A stretch of DNA of 64,000 nucleotides from JBDSLU01 sp963844435 (GCA_963844435.1 CAWJOG010000016.1:372001-436000); one strand, 5' to 3'. Positions 36,552 to 46,284 are shown, counted from the first letter of the stretch. The notes: generated from the letters alone by a model not told the origin. Made by a program: numbers and translations.

Positions 36552-39335
36552 ATGGATCGCATGCGTTGGATGACATGGGCGGCGGTCGTGCTGACCGCTG
36601 CGTTGCTGCCGCAAGCCGCGGCGGCGCAAGCCGCGACCGGACGGGTCGGCGGCGAGGTGCGCGACACGACTGGAGCGCTCGTCGCGCACGGAACGGCGCA
36701 CTTGCGCGAGCTGGACACGAACCTGGACTGGACCCAGCACGTCGACGGCGCCGGCCGCTTCGTGTTCCTCACGCTTCCCGTCGGCCGCTACGAGCTGACG
36801 GTGTCGTGCGATCGCTTCCGGGCGGTGCGCAGCGAGTTCGCGCTGTCGGTCGGACAGCGCGTCGACCTGCCGATCAAGGTGGAGCTCGCGGGCATCGAGG
36901 AGCGCGTCACGGTGGCGACGGCCGGTGCGCTCGAGACGACGCGGACCCACGTGGGCACCACCGTCACCGCGCGCGAGATCGAGTCGCTCGCGGTCAACGG
37001 CCGCAACTACCTCGACCTGGCGCTCCTCGCGCCGGGCGTGTCGCGCACCAACACCGGCTCGTCGCAACGATTCGCCGAGACGTCCGCCGTGCCGGGCACG
37101 GGAATCTCGGTCTCGTCGCAGCGCAACCTGAACAACGCGTTCGTCGTCGACGGCCTGTCCGCCAACGACGACGCGGCCGGCCTGTCCGGTTCGTTCTACT
37201 CGCAGGAAGTGGTGCGCGAGTTCCAGGTGGTGACGTCCGGGGCGCCCGCGGAACTGGGCCGGGCGTCGGCCGGCGCCTTCACGGTCGTGACGCGCTCGGG
37301 CACGAACGCGATCGGCGGCCGCGGCTACGCCTTCTGGCGCGATGACAGCCTCGACGCGCGCAACCCGCTCGCCCGGCGCGAGGATCCGCTGCGCCAGGGC
37401 CAGTACGGCGCCAGCGGCCATGGCCCGCTCGCCAGGGACCGCGTCTTCCTGTTCGCCAACGTCGAGGGCTACGACGAATCGCGCACCGGCTTCGTGACCA
37501 TCGCGCCCGCCGCGGCGGCGGCAATCAACGCCGGCCTCGATCGCTTCGGCGTCACCGGCGCCCGCGTCAGCACGGGCGACTTCCCGACGACGACGCGCTA
37601 CGGCACGGCGTTCGCCCGCCTCGACGCCCGCGTCGGCACGACCGCGCAAACCGCGGTGCGCTACAGCCTCTACGACGTCGAGAGCACCAACGCCCGCACC
37701 GCCGGCGGCCTGAACGATGTCACCCGCGGCACCTCGCTCGACAACGCCGATCACACGGTGGCATGGACGTGGCAGGCGGCGCTCGCGAACGGGCTCGTGA
37801 CGGACGTCCGCGCCCAGTACGTGCACAGTCGCCTCGCGGCGCCGGCCAACGACCTGATCGGGCCGGCCATCAACATCTCCGGCGTGGCGAGCTGGGGCAC
37901 CGCGACGTCATCACCGACGGGCCGCCTCAATCACCTGACCGAGGTCGCCGCGAGCGTCGCCGCCGCCCGCGGCCGGCACCTGATCAAGGCGGGGACCGAC
38001 GTGCTCGTCAATCAGGTCCGCATCGACTTCCCGGGCGCCATCCAGGGCAGCTACACGTTCGCCTCACTGGCCAACTTCGAGCTGGGCCGCTACATCAACT
38101 TCCAGCAGGCGATCGGCGAGGTCTCGCAGTCGCAGTCGAACCCGAATCTCGGCGTCTTCGTGCAGGACGAGTGGCGGCTGGCGCCATCGGTTACGGTCTC
38201 GGCCGGTCTGCGCTACGACCTCCAGTGGCTCGCCGCGCCCGTGGGGACGGACTTCGGCACGCTGTCGCCGCGCCTCGGCGTGGCGTGGTCGCCCGGCAAC
38301 CGCCGCACGGTCGTGCGCGCCAGCGCCGGCCGCTACCTCGATCGCCTGCCGCTGCGGGCGCTCTCGAACGCCCTGCAGCGTGACGGCTCGAAGTACCGGA
38401 CGGCGGTGCTGTCGTTCGGCCAGGCCGGGGCGCCGCGCTTCCCCGAGGTGCTGACGTCCTACCCCGCCGGCGCGCTGTCGAGCGTGACGACGATCGATCC
38501 CGACATCGAGCGCAGCGCCGGCGTCCAGGCGCAGCTGCAGATCGATCGCGAGGTCGCCTCCGGGCTGGTGCTCTCGGCCGGCTACGAGCACCTGCGCACG
38601 CGCGGCCTCATCATGTCGCGCAACGTGAACGTGCCGACGCTGTCCGCCGCCCAGGCGGCGCTGCTCGGCATCCCGAACCTCGGGCGCCCGGATGCCACGG
38701 TTGCGAACAACAGCCGCTTCGGCAGCCTCGGCGACGCCTGGTACGACGGCTTCACGCTGGCGCTGACGACGCGGCGGAACCTCTGGTGGACGTCGCGCGT
38801 GTCCTACACCCTGTCGAAGGCGCTCGACACCGCCGGCAACGCCTTCTTCAGCAGCCCGCAGGACAGCACGAACATCGCCGACGAGAAGGGGCCGTCGGCC
38901 AACGATCAGCGGCACCGTCTCGTGGCCAGCGGCACGGCGTCGATGCCGGACGGCGCCACCGGCTGGCGGCGCGCGCTGCACGGCTTCCAGGCGAGCGTGA
39001 TCGCGAGCTACGGCTCGGCGCTGCCGTACACGATCACGACCGGCAACGATCGCAACAACGACACCAACGTCAACGATCGCCCCGCGGGCGTCGGCCGCAA
39101 CACGGCGCGGGCGTGGTCGGCGGCGTCGGTCGATCTGCGGGTGTCGCGGCTGTTCCGCATCGGCCGCGCCCGTACCGAAGTGCTGGCCGAGGCCTTCAAC
39201 CTGCTCAACCGGACCAACCTGCAGCTCCCCAACGGCGTGTGGGGCACCGGCGCGACGCCGCTGCCGGCGTTCGGCACCCCCACCGCGGCCGGCGATCCGC
39301 GGCAGGTGCAGCTCGGTCTGCGCGTGACATTCTGA
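36552..39335 (+). CDS. Oar-like TonB-dependent receptor with regulatory-like N-terminal domain
   Basis: 927 residues. The signal peptide starts MDRMRWMTWAAVVLTAALLP; ATG 36561 is an alternative start nine bases on. Next comes a carboxypeptidase-regulatory-like domain (GEVRDTTGALVAHGTAHLRE ... LPVGRYELTVS), a plug domain (LDLALLAPGVSR, FVVDGLSANDD, VVTRSGTNAIGGRGY) and an outer-membrane barrel ending in VQLGLRVTF with the terminal Phe expected for barrel assembly. Receptors of this Oar-like type are abundant in Acidobacteriota, and few have known ligands. Its neighbours carry Cys/His motifs, so a metal complex is one possible substrate. Confidence 0.9.
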   Translation: MDRMRWMTWAAVVLTAALLPQAAAAQAATGRVGGEVRDTTGALVAHGTAHLRELDTNLDWTQHVDGAGRFVFLTLPVGRYELTVSCDRFRAVRSEFALSVGQRVDLPIKVELAGIEERVTVATAGALETTRTHVGTTVTAREIESLAVNGRNYLDLALLAPGVSRTNTGSSQRFAETSAVPGTGISVSSQRNLNNAFVVDGLSANDDAAGLSGSFYSQEVVREFQVVTSGAPAELGRASAGAFTVVTRSGTNAIGGRGYAFWRDDSLDARNPLARREDPLRQGQYGASGHGPLARDRVFLFANVEGYDESRTGFVTIAPAAAAAINAGLDRFGVTGARVSTGDFPTTTRYGTAFARLDARVGTTAQTAVRYSLYDVESTNARTAGGLNDVTRGTSLDNADHTVAWTWQAALANGLVTDVRAQYVHSRLAAPANDLIGPAINISGVASWGTATSSPTGRLNHLTEVAASVAAARGRHLIKAGTDVLVNQVRIDFPGAIQGSYTFASLANFELGRYINFQQAIGEVSQSQSNPNLGVFVQDEWRLAPSVTVSAGLRYDLQWLAAPVGTDFGTLSPRLGVAWSPGNRRTVVRASAGRYLDRLPLRALSNALQRDGSKYRTAVLSFGQAGAPRFPEVLTSYPAGALSSVTTIDPDIERSAGVQAQLQIDREVASGLVLSAGYEHLRTRGLIMSRNVNVPTLSAAQAALLGIPNLGRPDATVANNSRFGSLGDAWYDGFTLALTTRRNLWWTSRVSYTLSKALDTAGNAFFSSPQDSTNIADEKGPSANDQRHRLVASGTASMPDGATGWRRALHGFQASVIASYGSALPYTITTGNDRNNDTNVNDRPAGVGRNTARAWSAASVDLRVSRLFRIGRARTEVLAEAFNLLNRTNLQLPNGVWGTGATPLPAFGTPTAAGDPRQVQLGLRVTF

Positions 39336-39343
39336 GGATCGTG

Positions 39344-40681
39344 ATGCATCGACTCGCGCCGGTCTCCCTGCTCGCCATCGCGGCCCTCGCCGGCGTTGGC
39401 GCCGCCGCTCCAACCGTCGTTCGCGCGGTGCCCACCGCGGCCGACACGGCCGCCGTCGTGCTCGCGGTGCCCGGACACGCCAACGCGCACCCGTCGATGG
39501 CCACGGATGGCGACGTCGCGGTGGTGACCTGGAGCGCGCGGGGCAGCGGCGGGACCGACGTCTACGCCGCCGTCAGCACCGATGCCGGCGCGACGTTCGG
39601 CGCGCCGGTGCGCGTCAACCCCGTTGCCGGCGGAGCGGTGACCAGCGCCGAGCGGCCGCCGCGCGTCGCCGTCGCCTCGACCGGCGGGACCCGCACCGTC
39701 GCCGTGCTGTGGATTGGCGCGGCCGCCGCACCGGCCGGGCCGCGCATGCTGCTGTCGCGATCGAGCGACGGCGGACGGACGTTCGCCGCGCCGATCGCCG
39801 TCTCCGCGGCGAAGGCGGCCGGGATCCGCGGGTGGGCGTCGCTCGCCGCCGGCCGCGACGGCGCCTTCCACGCCTCGTGGCTGGACGGCCGCGACGCCGC
39901 GGCCGGTGCGCCAGCCGGCGCGCACACGCACCACCACGCCCCTGCGGCCGGGACCCCTACGCCGGCCGCCTCGGCGGCGCCGCGTCCCTCGATGCGGCAG
40001 GACCTGTATCACGCGGTGATCGCGGCGGACGGCTCGGTCGCCGAGACGCGGCTGGCCTCGGACGTCTGCTTCTGCTGCAAGACGGCGACGCTGGTGCCGC
40101 CGGCGCCGCTCGCCGCCGCCACGCTCCCTGGCGACGTCCTCGTCGCGTGGCGGCACATCTACCCGAACAGCGAGCGCGACATCGCGCTGGCGGTCCGCAC
40201 GGCGAAGACCGGCCTCTTCGCGCCGCCGGTCCGCGTCAGCGCCGACCGCTGGCAGCTGCAGGCGTGCCCGGACGACGGTCCGGCCCTCGCCGCGAGCGGT
40301 ACCGGCCGGCTGCACGCGGTGTGGCCGTCGATCGCCGATCCGGCAGCGGCCACGCCCGAGAAGGCGATCTACCACGCGCGCAGCACGGACGGGCGCACGT
40401 TCACGCCACGCCGGCGACTCGACGCGCCGGGCAGCGGCGCCGCGCATCCGCAGGTCGCGGCCGGCGCCGACGGTGACGCGCTCGCGTTGTGGGACGTCAG
40501 CGGCGAGGGCGGCCGACGGGTCATCGCGCTCCCGCTGTCGGAACCAGGGACGCCCATCGTCCTCGGCCCTGGCACCTACCCCGTCGCCGCGCCGACGCCG
40601 CACGGCTTCGCGGTCGCGTGGACGAGCGGCACCGGCGACGCCGCGGTGATCCGCGTCGCGCGGGTGACCGCGCGGCACTGA
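39344..40681 (+). CDS. secreted BNR/sialidase-like beta-propeller protein with CxCC motif
   Basis: 445 residues from ATG 39344. A signal peptide (APVSLLAIAALAGVGAAA) is followed by repeated propeller signatures: YAAVSTDAGATFGAPVRV, LLSRSSDGGRTFAAP, YHARSTDGRTFTPRRR. Residues around 235-245 read SDVCFCCKTA, a form of the CxCC[QK]T motif that marks a group of sialidase-like proteins; a His-rich linker (HTHHHAP) comes before it. No sialidase catalytic residues can be assigned. The Cys cluster and the upstream genes suggest metal sensing or delivery. It lies eight bases after the TonB receptor gene, probably in one operon. Confidence 0.75.
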   Translation: MHRLAPVSLLAIAALAGVGAAAPTVVRAVPTAADTAAVVLAVPGHANAHPSMATDGDVAVVTWSARGSGGTDVYAAVSTDAGATFGAPVRVNPVAGGAVTSAERPPRVAVASTGGTRTVAVLWIGAAAAPAGPRMLLSRSSDGGRTFAAPIAVSAAKAAGIRGWASLAAGRDGAFHASWLDGRDAAAGAPAGAHTHHHAPAAGTPTPAASAAPRPSMRQDLYHAVIAADGSVAETRLASDVCFCCKTATLVPPAPLAAATLPGDVLVAWRHIYPNSERDIALAVRTAKTGLFAPPVRVSADRWQLQACPDDGPALAASGTGRLHAVWPSIADPAAATPEKAIYHARSTDGRTFTPRRRLDAPGSGAAHPQVAAGADGDALALWDVSGEGGRRVIALPLSEPGTPIVLGPGTYPVAAPTPHGFAVAWTSGTGDAAVIRVARVTARH

Positions 40682-40957
40682 CCGCACAGATCACTTGATG
40701 GTGTCAACTTCGAGTTCCCAACGCCCAAGGTCCCTGCCCGGTTGGCAGGCGGAATGAACGGCGCTAGTGGCACCGTGGGGACGGTTGCCAGCAGTTGCCA
40801 GATCGAGCGGCGAGTCCGCACAATCAGAATCCGCGACCGCCGGCAGCTCCGACTGCGTGCAGGCCATGGGCTCCAGCATCGCAAGCGAGCCAAGAGCTGA
40901 GCGAGTACGCGACAGCTCGTTAGGAGGCTGACTCGACAGGGACTCAGAACGGGCGTC
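40682..40957. other. 276-bp intergenic stretch with an 8-bp direct repeat
   Basis: No supported gene. GTTGCCAG occurs twice ten bases apart near 40784-40801, and TTAGGAGG lies near 40920. It appears less GC-rich than the flanks and marks the change into the TPR/VWA segment. Confidence 0.4.
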
Positions 40958-42170
40958 ATGGGAACCTCCAGAGAGCCTGATCCGGCCTTGATCCGGTCTA
41001 TCGTCGCTGCGATGCGATGGATCGCCACGATCGCGGCGGTCGTCGCCGTTGTGGGGTTGCTCGGGCCGATTCCGCGTGCGGTCCAGCGGGTCTCCGATCA
41101 GTCTGCGCCCCAATCTCTGCTCAGGGCCCAGTGGCTGCACGCGGTCGAGCGCCACATGCCTGGAGCGGCCGACGGACCTGCCCTCGAGGTCGGCCGATGG
41201 TCCTCCGCGGATCTTGGCCTGTACGCTGCTCCAGCTCCGCCGGAGGCCGCTCCCGGCGCGCGTGCTGATCGAAGGTGCGCTGCTGCACCTCGATATCTCG
41301 TTGCTGGTGCCCATCCGTGCCACGTCGCCGATCTTCGACGCGGAACGGGGCGTCGTGGAGTCGAGCGACGGAAGCATGGTCGGCGCCGGCAGTCCTGCGA
41401 CGCATCTCGAGTTCGGCCGCGCGCTGCTCGACATGCTGCTGCCTTCTCCCTCTCACCACCAGAGCGCAGCGCAGTGGTACCGCGCGGCGGCGGCGCACCT
41501 CGGCGGGAAGTACCGACCACGCGAATGGGCTCGTCCATCTCGCGCGCGCGCGCCGGCTCTTTCCGCGCGACGCGTTCGTGCTCTTCGCGAGCGGCTGTCT
41601 GCACGAAGTGCTCGCCGCGCCACAGGTGCAGACCGTGATCGAAACGACGAGGCTGAGCCACCGGGAATCGTTCGACGTCGAAAGCGCCGGCTTGCACCTG
41701 CGTCAGGCCGAGCGGTTCTTCGCGCAGGCGCTGGAGAACGACACGACCTTCCACGAGGCCCGTGTGCGGCTGGCTCGCGTGATGAGTCTGCAGGGGCGGC
41801 AACAGGAGGCGCTCGCCGAGCTGCAGAAGGTTCCTGCAGACCTCGGCGACGCTGTCGTCGCGTACCTGCGCGGCTGTTCGCCGGACGGACGGAGGAGCTG
41901 CTCGGTCGCCAGGTCGCCGCGCGCAAGTCGTTCGAACGGGCGGCGGCGCTCTTTCCGAGCGCCCAGTCTCCCCAGCTGGCGCTGAGCCGGCTGGCAATCG
42001 TGCAAGGCGAGCGCGAGGCCGCGAGCAGCGTGCTGTCCGTTCTTGCCGCGCCTGTCGAGAACGCGGCCCGCTCGGATCCATGGTGGACGTATCACATGGG
42101 ACCCGGCCGCGCGGCGGATGCCCTCATCGCGGATTTCCGGTACCGCGTCGCCAGCGAGAGGCTCCGATGA
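40958..42170 (+). CDS. TPR-type membrane-anchored protein (three frameshifts)
   Basis: About 403 residues if three single-base errors are corrected, near 41235, 41505 and 41873. The start gives a membrane anchor (MRWIATIAAVVAVVGLLGPI; ATG 41012 is an alternative). After the first break the reading is ARVLIEGALLHLDISLLVPI. After the second, ANGLVHLARARRLFPRDAF and HLRQAERFFAQALENDTTFH, which are TPR-like helices. After the third, EELLGRQVAARKSFERAAAL, then a short tail to the stop at 42170. It is likely a periplasmic scaffold. The stop overlaps the start of the VWA gene (ATGA), so the two products probably work together. Confidence 0.6.
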
Positions 42171-43006
42171 CACGTGGGTGGTCGATCCTTCCGGCGCTGT
42201 TGCTCGCGCTCGTGCAGACCTTCACGTCGTCGGTCGAGGCGGTGCGCGTCGATGTCCTGGTGACGGCAGGCGGACGGGTCGTTCGGAACCTCGCACCGAC
42301 CGACTTCGTGGTTCGCGACGATGGCGCCCTTCAGAAGGTGGACTTCGTCAGCTTCGAGACTTCGCCGCTGAACGTGTCGCTCGCATTGGATATGAGCGCA
42401 AGCGTGGGCGGCACGCGGCTGCAGCACCTGCGCAGCGCGGCCGACGCCCTGCTGTCGGGGCTCGAACGCCGCGATCGCGCGGCACTCGTCACGTTCAGCC
42501 ACGCCGTGGTGGTGCGGCACGCGCTCACGCACGACATCGCTGCGGTCCGGACGGCGCTCGGCGATGCGCATCCGCACGGAGGGACGGCGCTCGTCGACGC
42601 CGCCCATACCGCACTCCTCTCGTCGTTCGAGACCGGATCCGCCCGCGGCCTGGTCGTGTTGTTCTCGGACGGTCTCGACACTTCGAGCTGGCTCGAGCCG
42701 AAGCTGGTGCTGGATGGCGCGCGGCGCTCGGACACTGTCGTGTATGCCGTCGCGCCAGGAGCGGTGAGGAACGCATTCCTCGCCGACCTCGCCGAAACGA
42801 CCGGCGGACAGCTCTTCGAAGGGGAGCCCGACGAAGAGCTTGCCAGGACGTTCGTGCGCATCCTGTCGGAGTTCCGCACGCGATACGTCGTGAGCTACAC
42901 GCCGCGCGGCGCCCCGAAGCCGGGGTGGCACCGTCTCGAGGTGCGCGTGAACGTACCCGGCGCGTCGGTCACCGCGCGGCCCGGGTATTACCGACCGGAG
43001 CGGTGA
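42167..43006 (+). CDS. VWFA-related secreted protein (acidobacterial type)
   Basis: 279 residues. A signal peptide (WSILPALLLALVQTFTSSVEA) is followed by VDVLVTAGGRVVRNLAPTDFVVRDDG, the typical opening of the acidobacterial VWFA-related family, and a VWA domain with the MIDAS start SLALDMSASVGG, GGTALVDAAHTALL and VVLFSDGLD. It ends RYVVSYTPRGAPKPGWHRLEV and RPGYYRP, also family hallmarks. MIDAS domains bind partner proteins through a divalent metal. The gene is translationally coupled to the TPR gene. Function in the family is unknown. Confidence 0.88.
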   Translation: MTRGWSILPALLLALVQTFTSSVEAVRVDVLVTAGGRVVRNLAPTDFVVRDDGALQKVDFVSFETSPLNVSLALDMSASVGGTRLQHLRSAADALLSGLERRDRAALVTFSHAVVVRHALTHDIAAVRTALGDAHPHGGTALVDAAHTALLSSFETGSARGLVVLFSDGLDTSSWLEPKLVLDGARRSDTVVYAVAPGAVRNAFLADLAETTGGQLFEGEPDEELARTFVRILSEFRTRYVVSYTPRGAPKPGWHRLEVRVNVPGASVTARPGYYRPER

Positions 43007-43456
43007 CCGAGCTAAGGGCAGCGTCGACGAGCGGTGCGGGGTTCCAGTGTCTTGTGATTGAGCGCCAACGTTGGGGACATTCTCGTCCTTGATTCCAGGT
43101 CGTTCTCAGTCCTTTCGTCCGTGATTCGTTCCTCGCTCTTGTTCATCGTTCCCGCTTGCCTGGGGACGAATCGTCCTGCACAGCAGAACGACCGGCGCAT
43201 TGAAGCCCGTTTCGTCGCTGGTTCCGTCGCCCGAAGCCCTTCCACTGCGTGGGCTCAATCGGCTTACGTCGACTGTTTGATTCGTCGCATGAGTTGCGCA
43301 TTCAGGGGGCCAGGCGGGACTCTGTAGATCCCTCGCCGTCGTTGCTGTGTCCTGGGGAAGCGGCGTCGTGGTCGGAACCGATGGCCAGCGCTGCATTTAG
43401 CGTGTAGCTCGAGTTGGCCGGCGGCATGAGGCGGCGGTCTGGGCCGCCTGTCTGAC
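43007..43456. other. non-coding, remnant-like stretch
   Basis: About 450 bp that appear lower in GC than the flanks. I see no frame with family features on either strand. Its position between the VWA gene and a transposase fragment suggests decayed mobile DNA. Confidence 0.4.
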
Positions 43457-43641
43457 CGCCCAAAACAGCCGTGTGTGACGGCGAGAAACGGCCGCCTCTG
43501 CGCCGAGTTCGGGATCTCGCGCAAGACCGGTTACAAGATCCGGGATCGCTATGAGCGGTGTGGGCTGGAGGCGCTGACCGACCGGAGCGGCGGCCGTATC
43601 GCCAGGCCAATCAGCTCCCGCCCCTGCTCGAGCGCGAGATC
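43457..43641 (+). pseudogene. IS481-type transposase fragment
   Basis: The reading LCAEFGISRKTGYKIRDRYE, then CGLEALTDRS, is the N-terminal helix-turn-helix of IS481-like transposases. After a frame change near 43590 it continues RRPYRQANQLPPLLEREIE, also as in that family. The catalytic DDE domain is missing: the match stops at 43641, where a heptamer array begins. It is a truncated, frameshifted remnant with no activity expected, and records an old insertion at the edge of the glycan region. Confidence 0.75.
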
Positions 43642-43669
43642 GAGTTGGGCGTTGGAGGTTGGCAGTTGA
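43642..43669 (+). repeat. degenerate heptamer array NNGTTGG
   Basis: Four tandem units: GAGTTGG, GCGTTGG, AGGTTGG, CAGTTGA. It starts exactly where the transposase similarity ends and stops 21 bp before the end of the MBOAT gene. It resembles the heptamer repeats between ftsW and murD in design but not in sequence. Confidence 0.7.
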
Positions 43670-43690
43670 CGTGACGAACGCAACAGAGTC

Positions 43691-45112
43691 CTAGAACTGG
43701 AAGTAGATGAACTGCGCTCCGCCGAAGGAGCCGAACAGCAGGATCAGGTAGAAGATCGCGCCGTAGACGGCGTAGCGCCGCACCAGCGGCAGCCTGGGCA
43801 CGGCCAGCAGGTCGTCCTTCCACCACTCGTAGCCGTGCAGCAGCACGAGCGGCAGCGCGAAGCCCACCAGCGTCCACACCTCCGGCACCACCTCGGGGCT
43901 GATCCGCCAGTCGGTGAGGAGGGCCCACGTCATCGCGCGGATCTGCTCGAACGAGCGGGCGCGGAACAGCAGCCAGCCATAGCAGATCAGGTGCAGGGCG
44001 ACGAACCAGGCACCGATCGCGGCCAGGCGTGACGTCCGCGTCCGCACGCCGCGCCACGCCTCGTACGCGCGATGCGCGACCAGCCAGACGCCCTGATAGG
44101 CGCCCCACAGCACGAACGACCACGCCGCCCCGTGCCACAGGCCGCCGAGCACCATCGTGATCAGCAGGTTGCGGTTGGTCGCCCAGCGGCCGCCGCGGCT
44201 GCCGCCGAGCGGCTTGTACAGGTAGTCGCGCAGCCACGTCGACAGGCTGATGTGCCAGTGGCGCCAGAACTCGCGCGGGTTGGTCACCGCGTAGGGGAAG
44301 CGGAAGTTGACGTTGAGCTCGATGCCGAACAGCTGCGAGAGGCCCCGCGCCATGTCGGAGTAGCCGGCGAAGTCGCCGTAGATCTGCAGCGCGAAGGCGT
44401 AGGTCGCGATCAGCACGTCGCCGCCCGCGGCTGGAAACGCCGGCGCGAACACCGCGTCGACCATCGGCGACAGGTTGTCGGCGACGACGATCTTCTTGAA
44501 GAGGCCGGTGGCGATCAGCCAGGCGCCGGTCGACAGATCCTCGCGCCGGATCGTACGCGGCGCCGCGAACTGCGGCATCAACGCCGGCGCCCGCAGGATC
44601 GGTCCGGCCACGAGGTGCGGGAAGTAGGCCACGAAGAGGGCGTAGTCGACCAGGCTGCCGACCGGGGCCATGTCGCCGCGGTACACGTCCACGACGTAGG
44701 CCATCGCCATGAACGTGTAGAACGAGATGCCGAGCGGCAGGACGATGGCGAGGACCGGATCGCCGACGTCGAAGCCGATGGTCGACAGCGCCCGCGCCGC
44801 CGAGTCGACGAAGAAGCCGGCGTACTTGAAGAAGCCGAGCACCGCGAGCAGGAAGCCGAGCGCGCTCCACAGGATGCGCAGCGACGCCGCGCGCGAGGCC
44901 CGCACGGCCGGCCGCCCGAGGGCGGCCGCCGCCCAGTAGCTGACCAGCGTGGACGCCGCCAGCAGCCCGGTGAAGCGCCAGTCCCAGACGGCGTAGAAGT
45001 AGTAGCTGGCGGCGAGCAGCCACACGTTCTGGGCCCGATGCAGCCGCGGCAGCCGGTAGACCGCGTAGACGATCGCGAAGAAGACGACGAAGTGGATCGA
45101 GTTGAAGACCAT
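43691..45112 (-). CDS. MBOAT family membrane O-acyltransferase (AlgI-like)
   Basis: 473 residues with roughly ten membrane segments. The AlgI-type start MVFNSIHFVVFF, then SYYFYAVWDWRF, LPLGISFYTFMAMAYVVDVYRG, YFPHLVAGPILR, QIYGDFAGYSDMARG and EFWRHWHISLSTWLRDYLY are the family signatures; the catalytic His is in GGLWHGAAW. Such proteins pass acetyl groups across the membrane to an exported polysaccharide. The start overlaps the stop of the SGNH gene (TAATG), which fits an acetylation pair like AlgI with AlgX/AlgJ. Stop TAG at 43691. Confidence 0.93.
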   Translation of the reverse strand: MVFNSIHFVVFFAIVYAVYRLPRLHRAQNVWLLAASYYFYAVWDWRFTGLLAASTLVSYWAAAALGRPAVRASRAASLRILWSALGFLLAVLGFFKYAGFFVDSAARALSTIGFDVGDPVLAIVLPLGISFYTFMAMAYVVDVYRGDMAPVGSLVDYALFVAYFPHLVAGPILRAPALMPQFAAPRTIRREDLSTGAWLIATGLFKKIVVADNLSPMVDAVFAPAFPAAGGDVLIATYAFALQIYGDFAGYSDMARGLSQLFGIELNVNFRFPYAVTNPREFWRHWHISLSTWLRDYLYKPLGGSRGGRWATNRNLLITMVLGGLWHGAAWSFVLWGAYQGVWLVAHRAYEAWRGVRTRTSRLAAIGAWFVALHLICYGWLLFRARSFEQIRAMTWALLTDWRISPEVVPEVWTLVGFALPLVLLHGYEWWKDDLLAVPRLPLVRRYAVYGAIFYLILLFGSFGGAQFIYFQF

Positions 45113-46284
45113 TAGTCGGCGGCCGCGCTCTCACGCGCGACCGCTGGGCGCGCCGCGGCGTCCGCACGCGGCCGGCGGGTAGGGGCCGCCGCCAGATCGA
45201 GGAGGTGCTCGCGGCGGATGAACGCCTCGAGCGCGGCGGCCACGGTCGCGTGTCCGGTGGCGGTGAGGTGCACGGTGCCGGCGAAGAACTGGCCGTGCGG
45301 CGCCGATCGCAGCACCGGCAGCAGATCGATGGTGGGCACGCCGAGTGGCGTCAGGGCCGCGCTGAAGCGCTCGGTCGCGGCGTCCTTCGCGATCGGGCCG
45401 GCCATCGGCTCGGTGACGGCGCGCAGCCGCTCGAACTCGGCCGGATCGAGCTGGAAGCGCGCCGGCATCAGCGCGATCGCCAGGCGGCCGCCGTCCGAGT
45501 GGACCTCCTGCGACAAGGTGCCGAGGGCCCGCGCCGCCACGGCGAGGCCGTCGGTGATGAACGCCGGCGGCGTCACCAGGTAGCTCGCCACGGGGCGGCT
45601 CGGCGCGCCCGTGTCGCCGGCCCGGACGCGCACCTGATCGACGCGCTGGCGGGCGATCTGCAGCACCATGCTGCGGCGCACGACGCGGCGCAGCGTGCGC
45701 TCGGTCTCGTCGGCCACGGCGACGGCGGGCGGGCGCGAGCCATCGAGCCGCCACGCCGCGTCGACGGCCTCGACGGCGTCGTTGGCGACGAAGGTCGCGA
45801 CCAGCACCAGGTCGGGGTCGAACTTCGCGGCGACGCGACGATAGAAGAGCAGCTCCTCGACCGGGCCGTAGCCCTGGACGCCGGCGTTGATCACGCGGTA
45901 GCGGACACCGGCCGGCGCGCCGGCGTTGAGCCGGTCCTGGAGCCGGGCGCAGAACGTCGCCTCGCGCGGCACCTGCACGGCGAGCACCAGCGAGTCGCCG
46001 AGGACGACGACGCGTCGTTCGCCAGGCGGCTTGGGGCCGATGTCCGCGTCGCGCACGCCCTGCGCGTTGATCGCGATCGGCGTCGAGAACTCGGGGGTCG
46101 TGTACACCACCGACTGATCCGGCCGGAGCCGGTAGCCGATGACGTCGTCGGGCATGAAGAGCTGCTGGAAGACCGGCGCCGCTTCGCTGCCGCCGCGCCA
46201 GCGGAGGAACCACTCGAACGCGGCGAACTCGGCCCCGAGCACCAGCGCGGCCACGAGCAGTCGGCGCACCAGCGCTCCGCGCAT
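45112..46284 (-). CDS. SGNH/GDSL-fold periplasmic protein (AlgX/DltD-like partner of MBOAT)
   Basis: 390 residues from ATG 46284, which starts a signal anchor (MRGALVRRLLVAALVLGAEF). The SGNH blocks are visible: VVVLGDSLVLAVQVP (block I Ser), NAGVQGYGPVEELLF (block II Gly), VATFVANDAVEAVDA (block III Asn) and GTVHLTATGHATVAAAL (block V His). It probably completes O-acetylation of an exported glycan with the downstream MBOAT protein. Open frame continues upstream to 46359, but the anchor sequence marks 46284 as the start. Confidence 0.85.
   Translation of the reverse strand: MRGALVRRLLVAALVLGAEFAAFEWFLRWRGGSEAAPVFQQLFMPDDVIGYRLRPDQSVVYTTPEFSTPIAINAQGVRDADIGPKPPGERRVVVLGDSLVLAVQVPREATFCARLQDRLNAGAPAGVRYRVINAGVQGYGPVEELLFYRRVAAKFDPDLVLVATFVANDAVEAVDAAWRLDGSRPPAVAVADETERTLRRVVRRSMVLQIARQRVDQVRVRAGDTGAPSRPVASYLVTPPAFITDGLAVAARALGTLSQEVHSDGGRLAIALMPARFQLDPAEFERLRAVTEPMAGPIAKDAATERFSAALTPLGVPTIDLLPVLRSAPHGQFFAGTVHLTATGHATVAAALEAFIRREHLLDLAAAPTRRPRADAAARPAVARESAAAD

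Noticed and set aside
40576..41434. Minus-strand open frames across the 40.7-41.4 kb gap
   Set aside because: They overlap the BNR and TPR genes, lack family features and have no plausible start signals.
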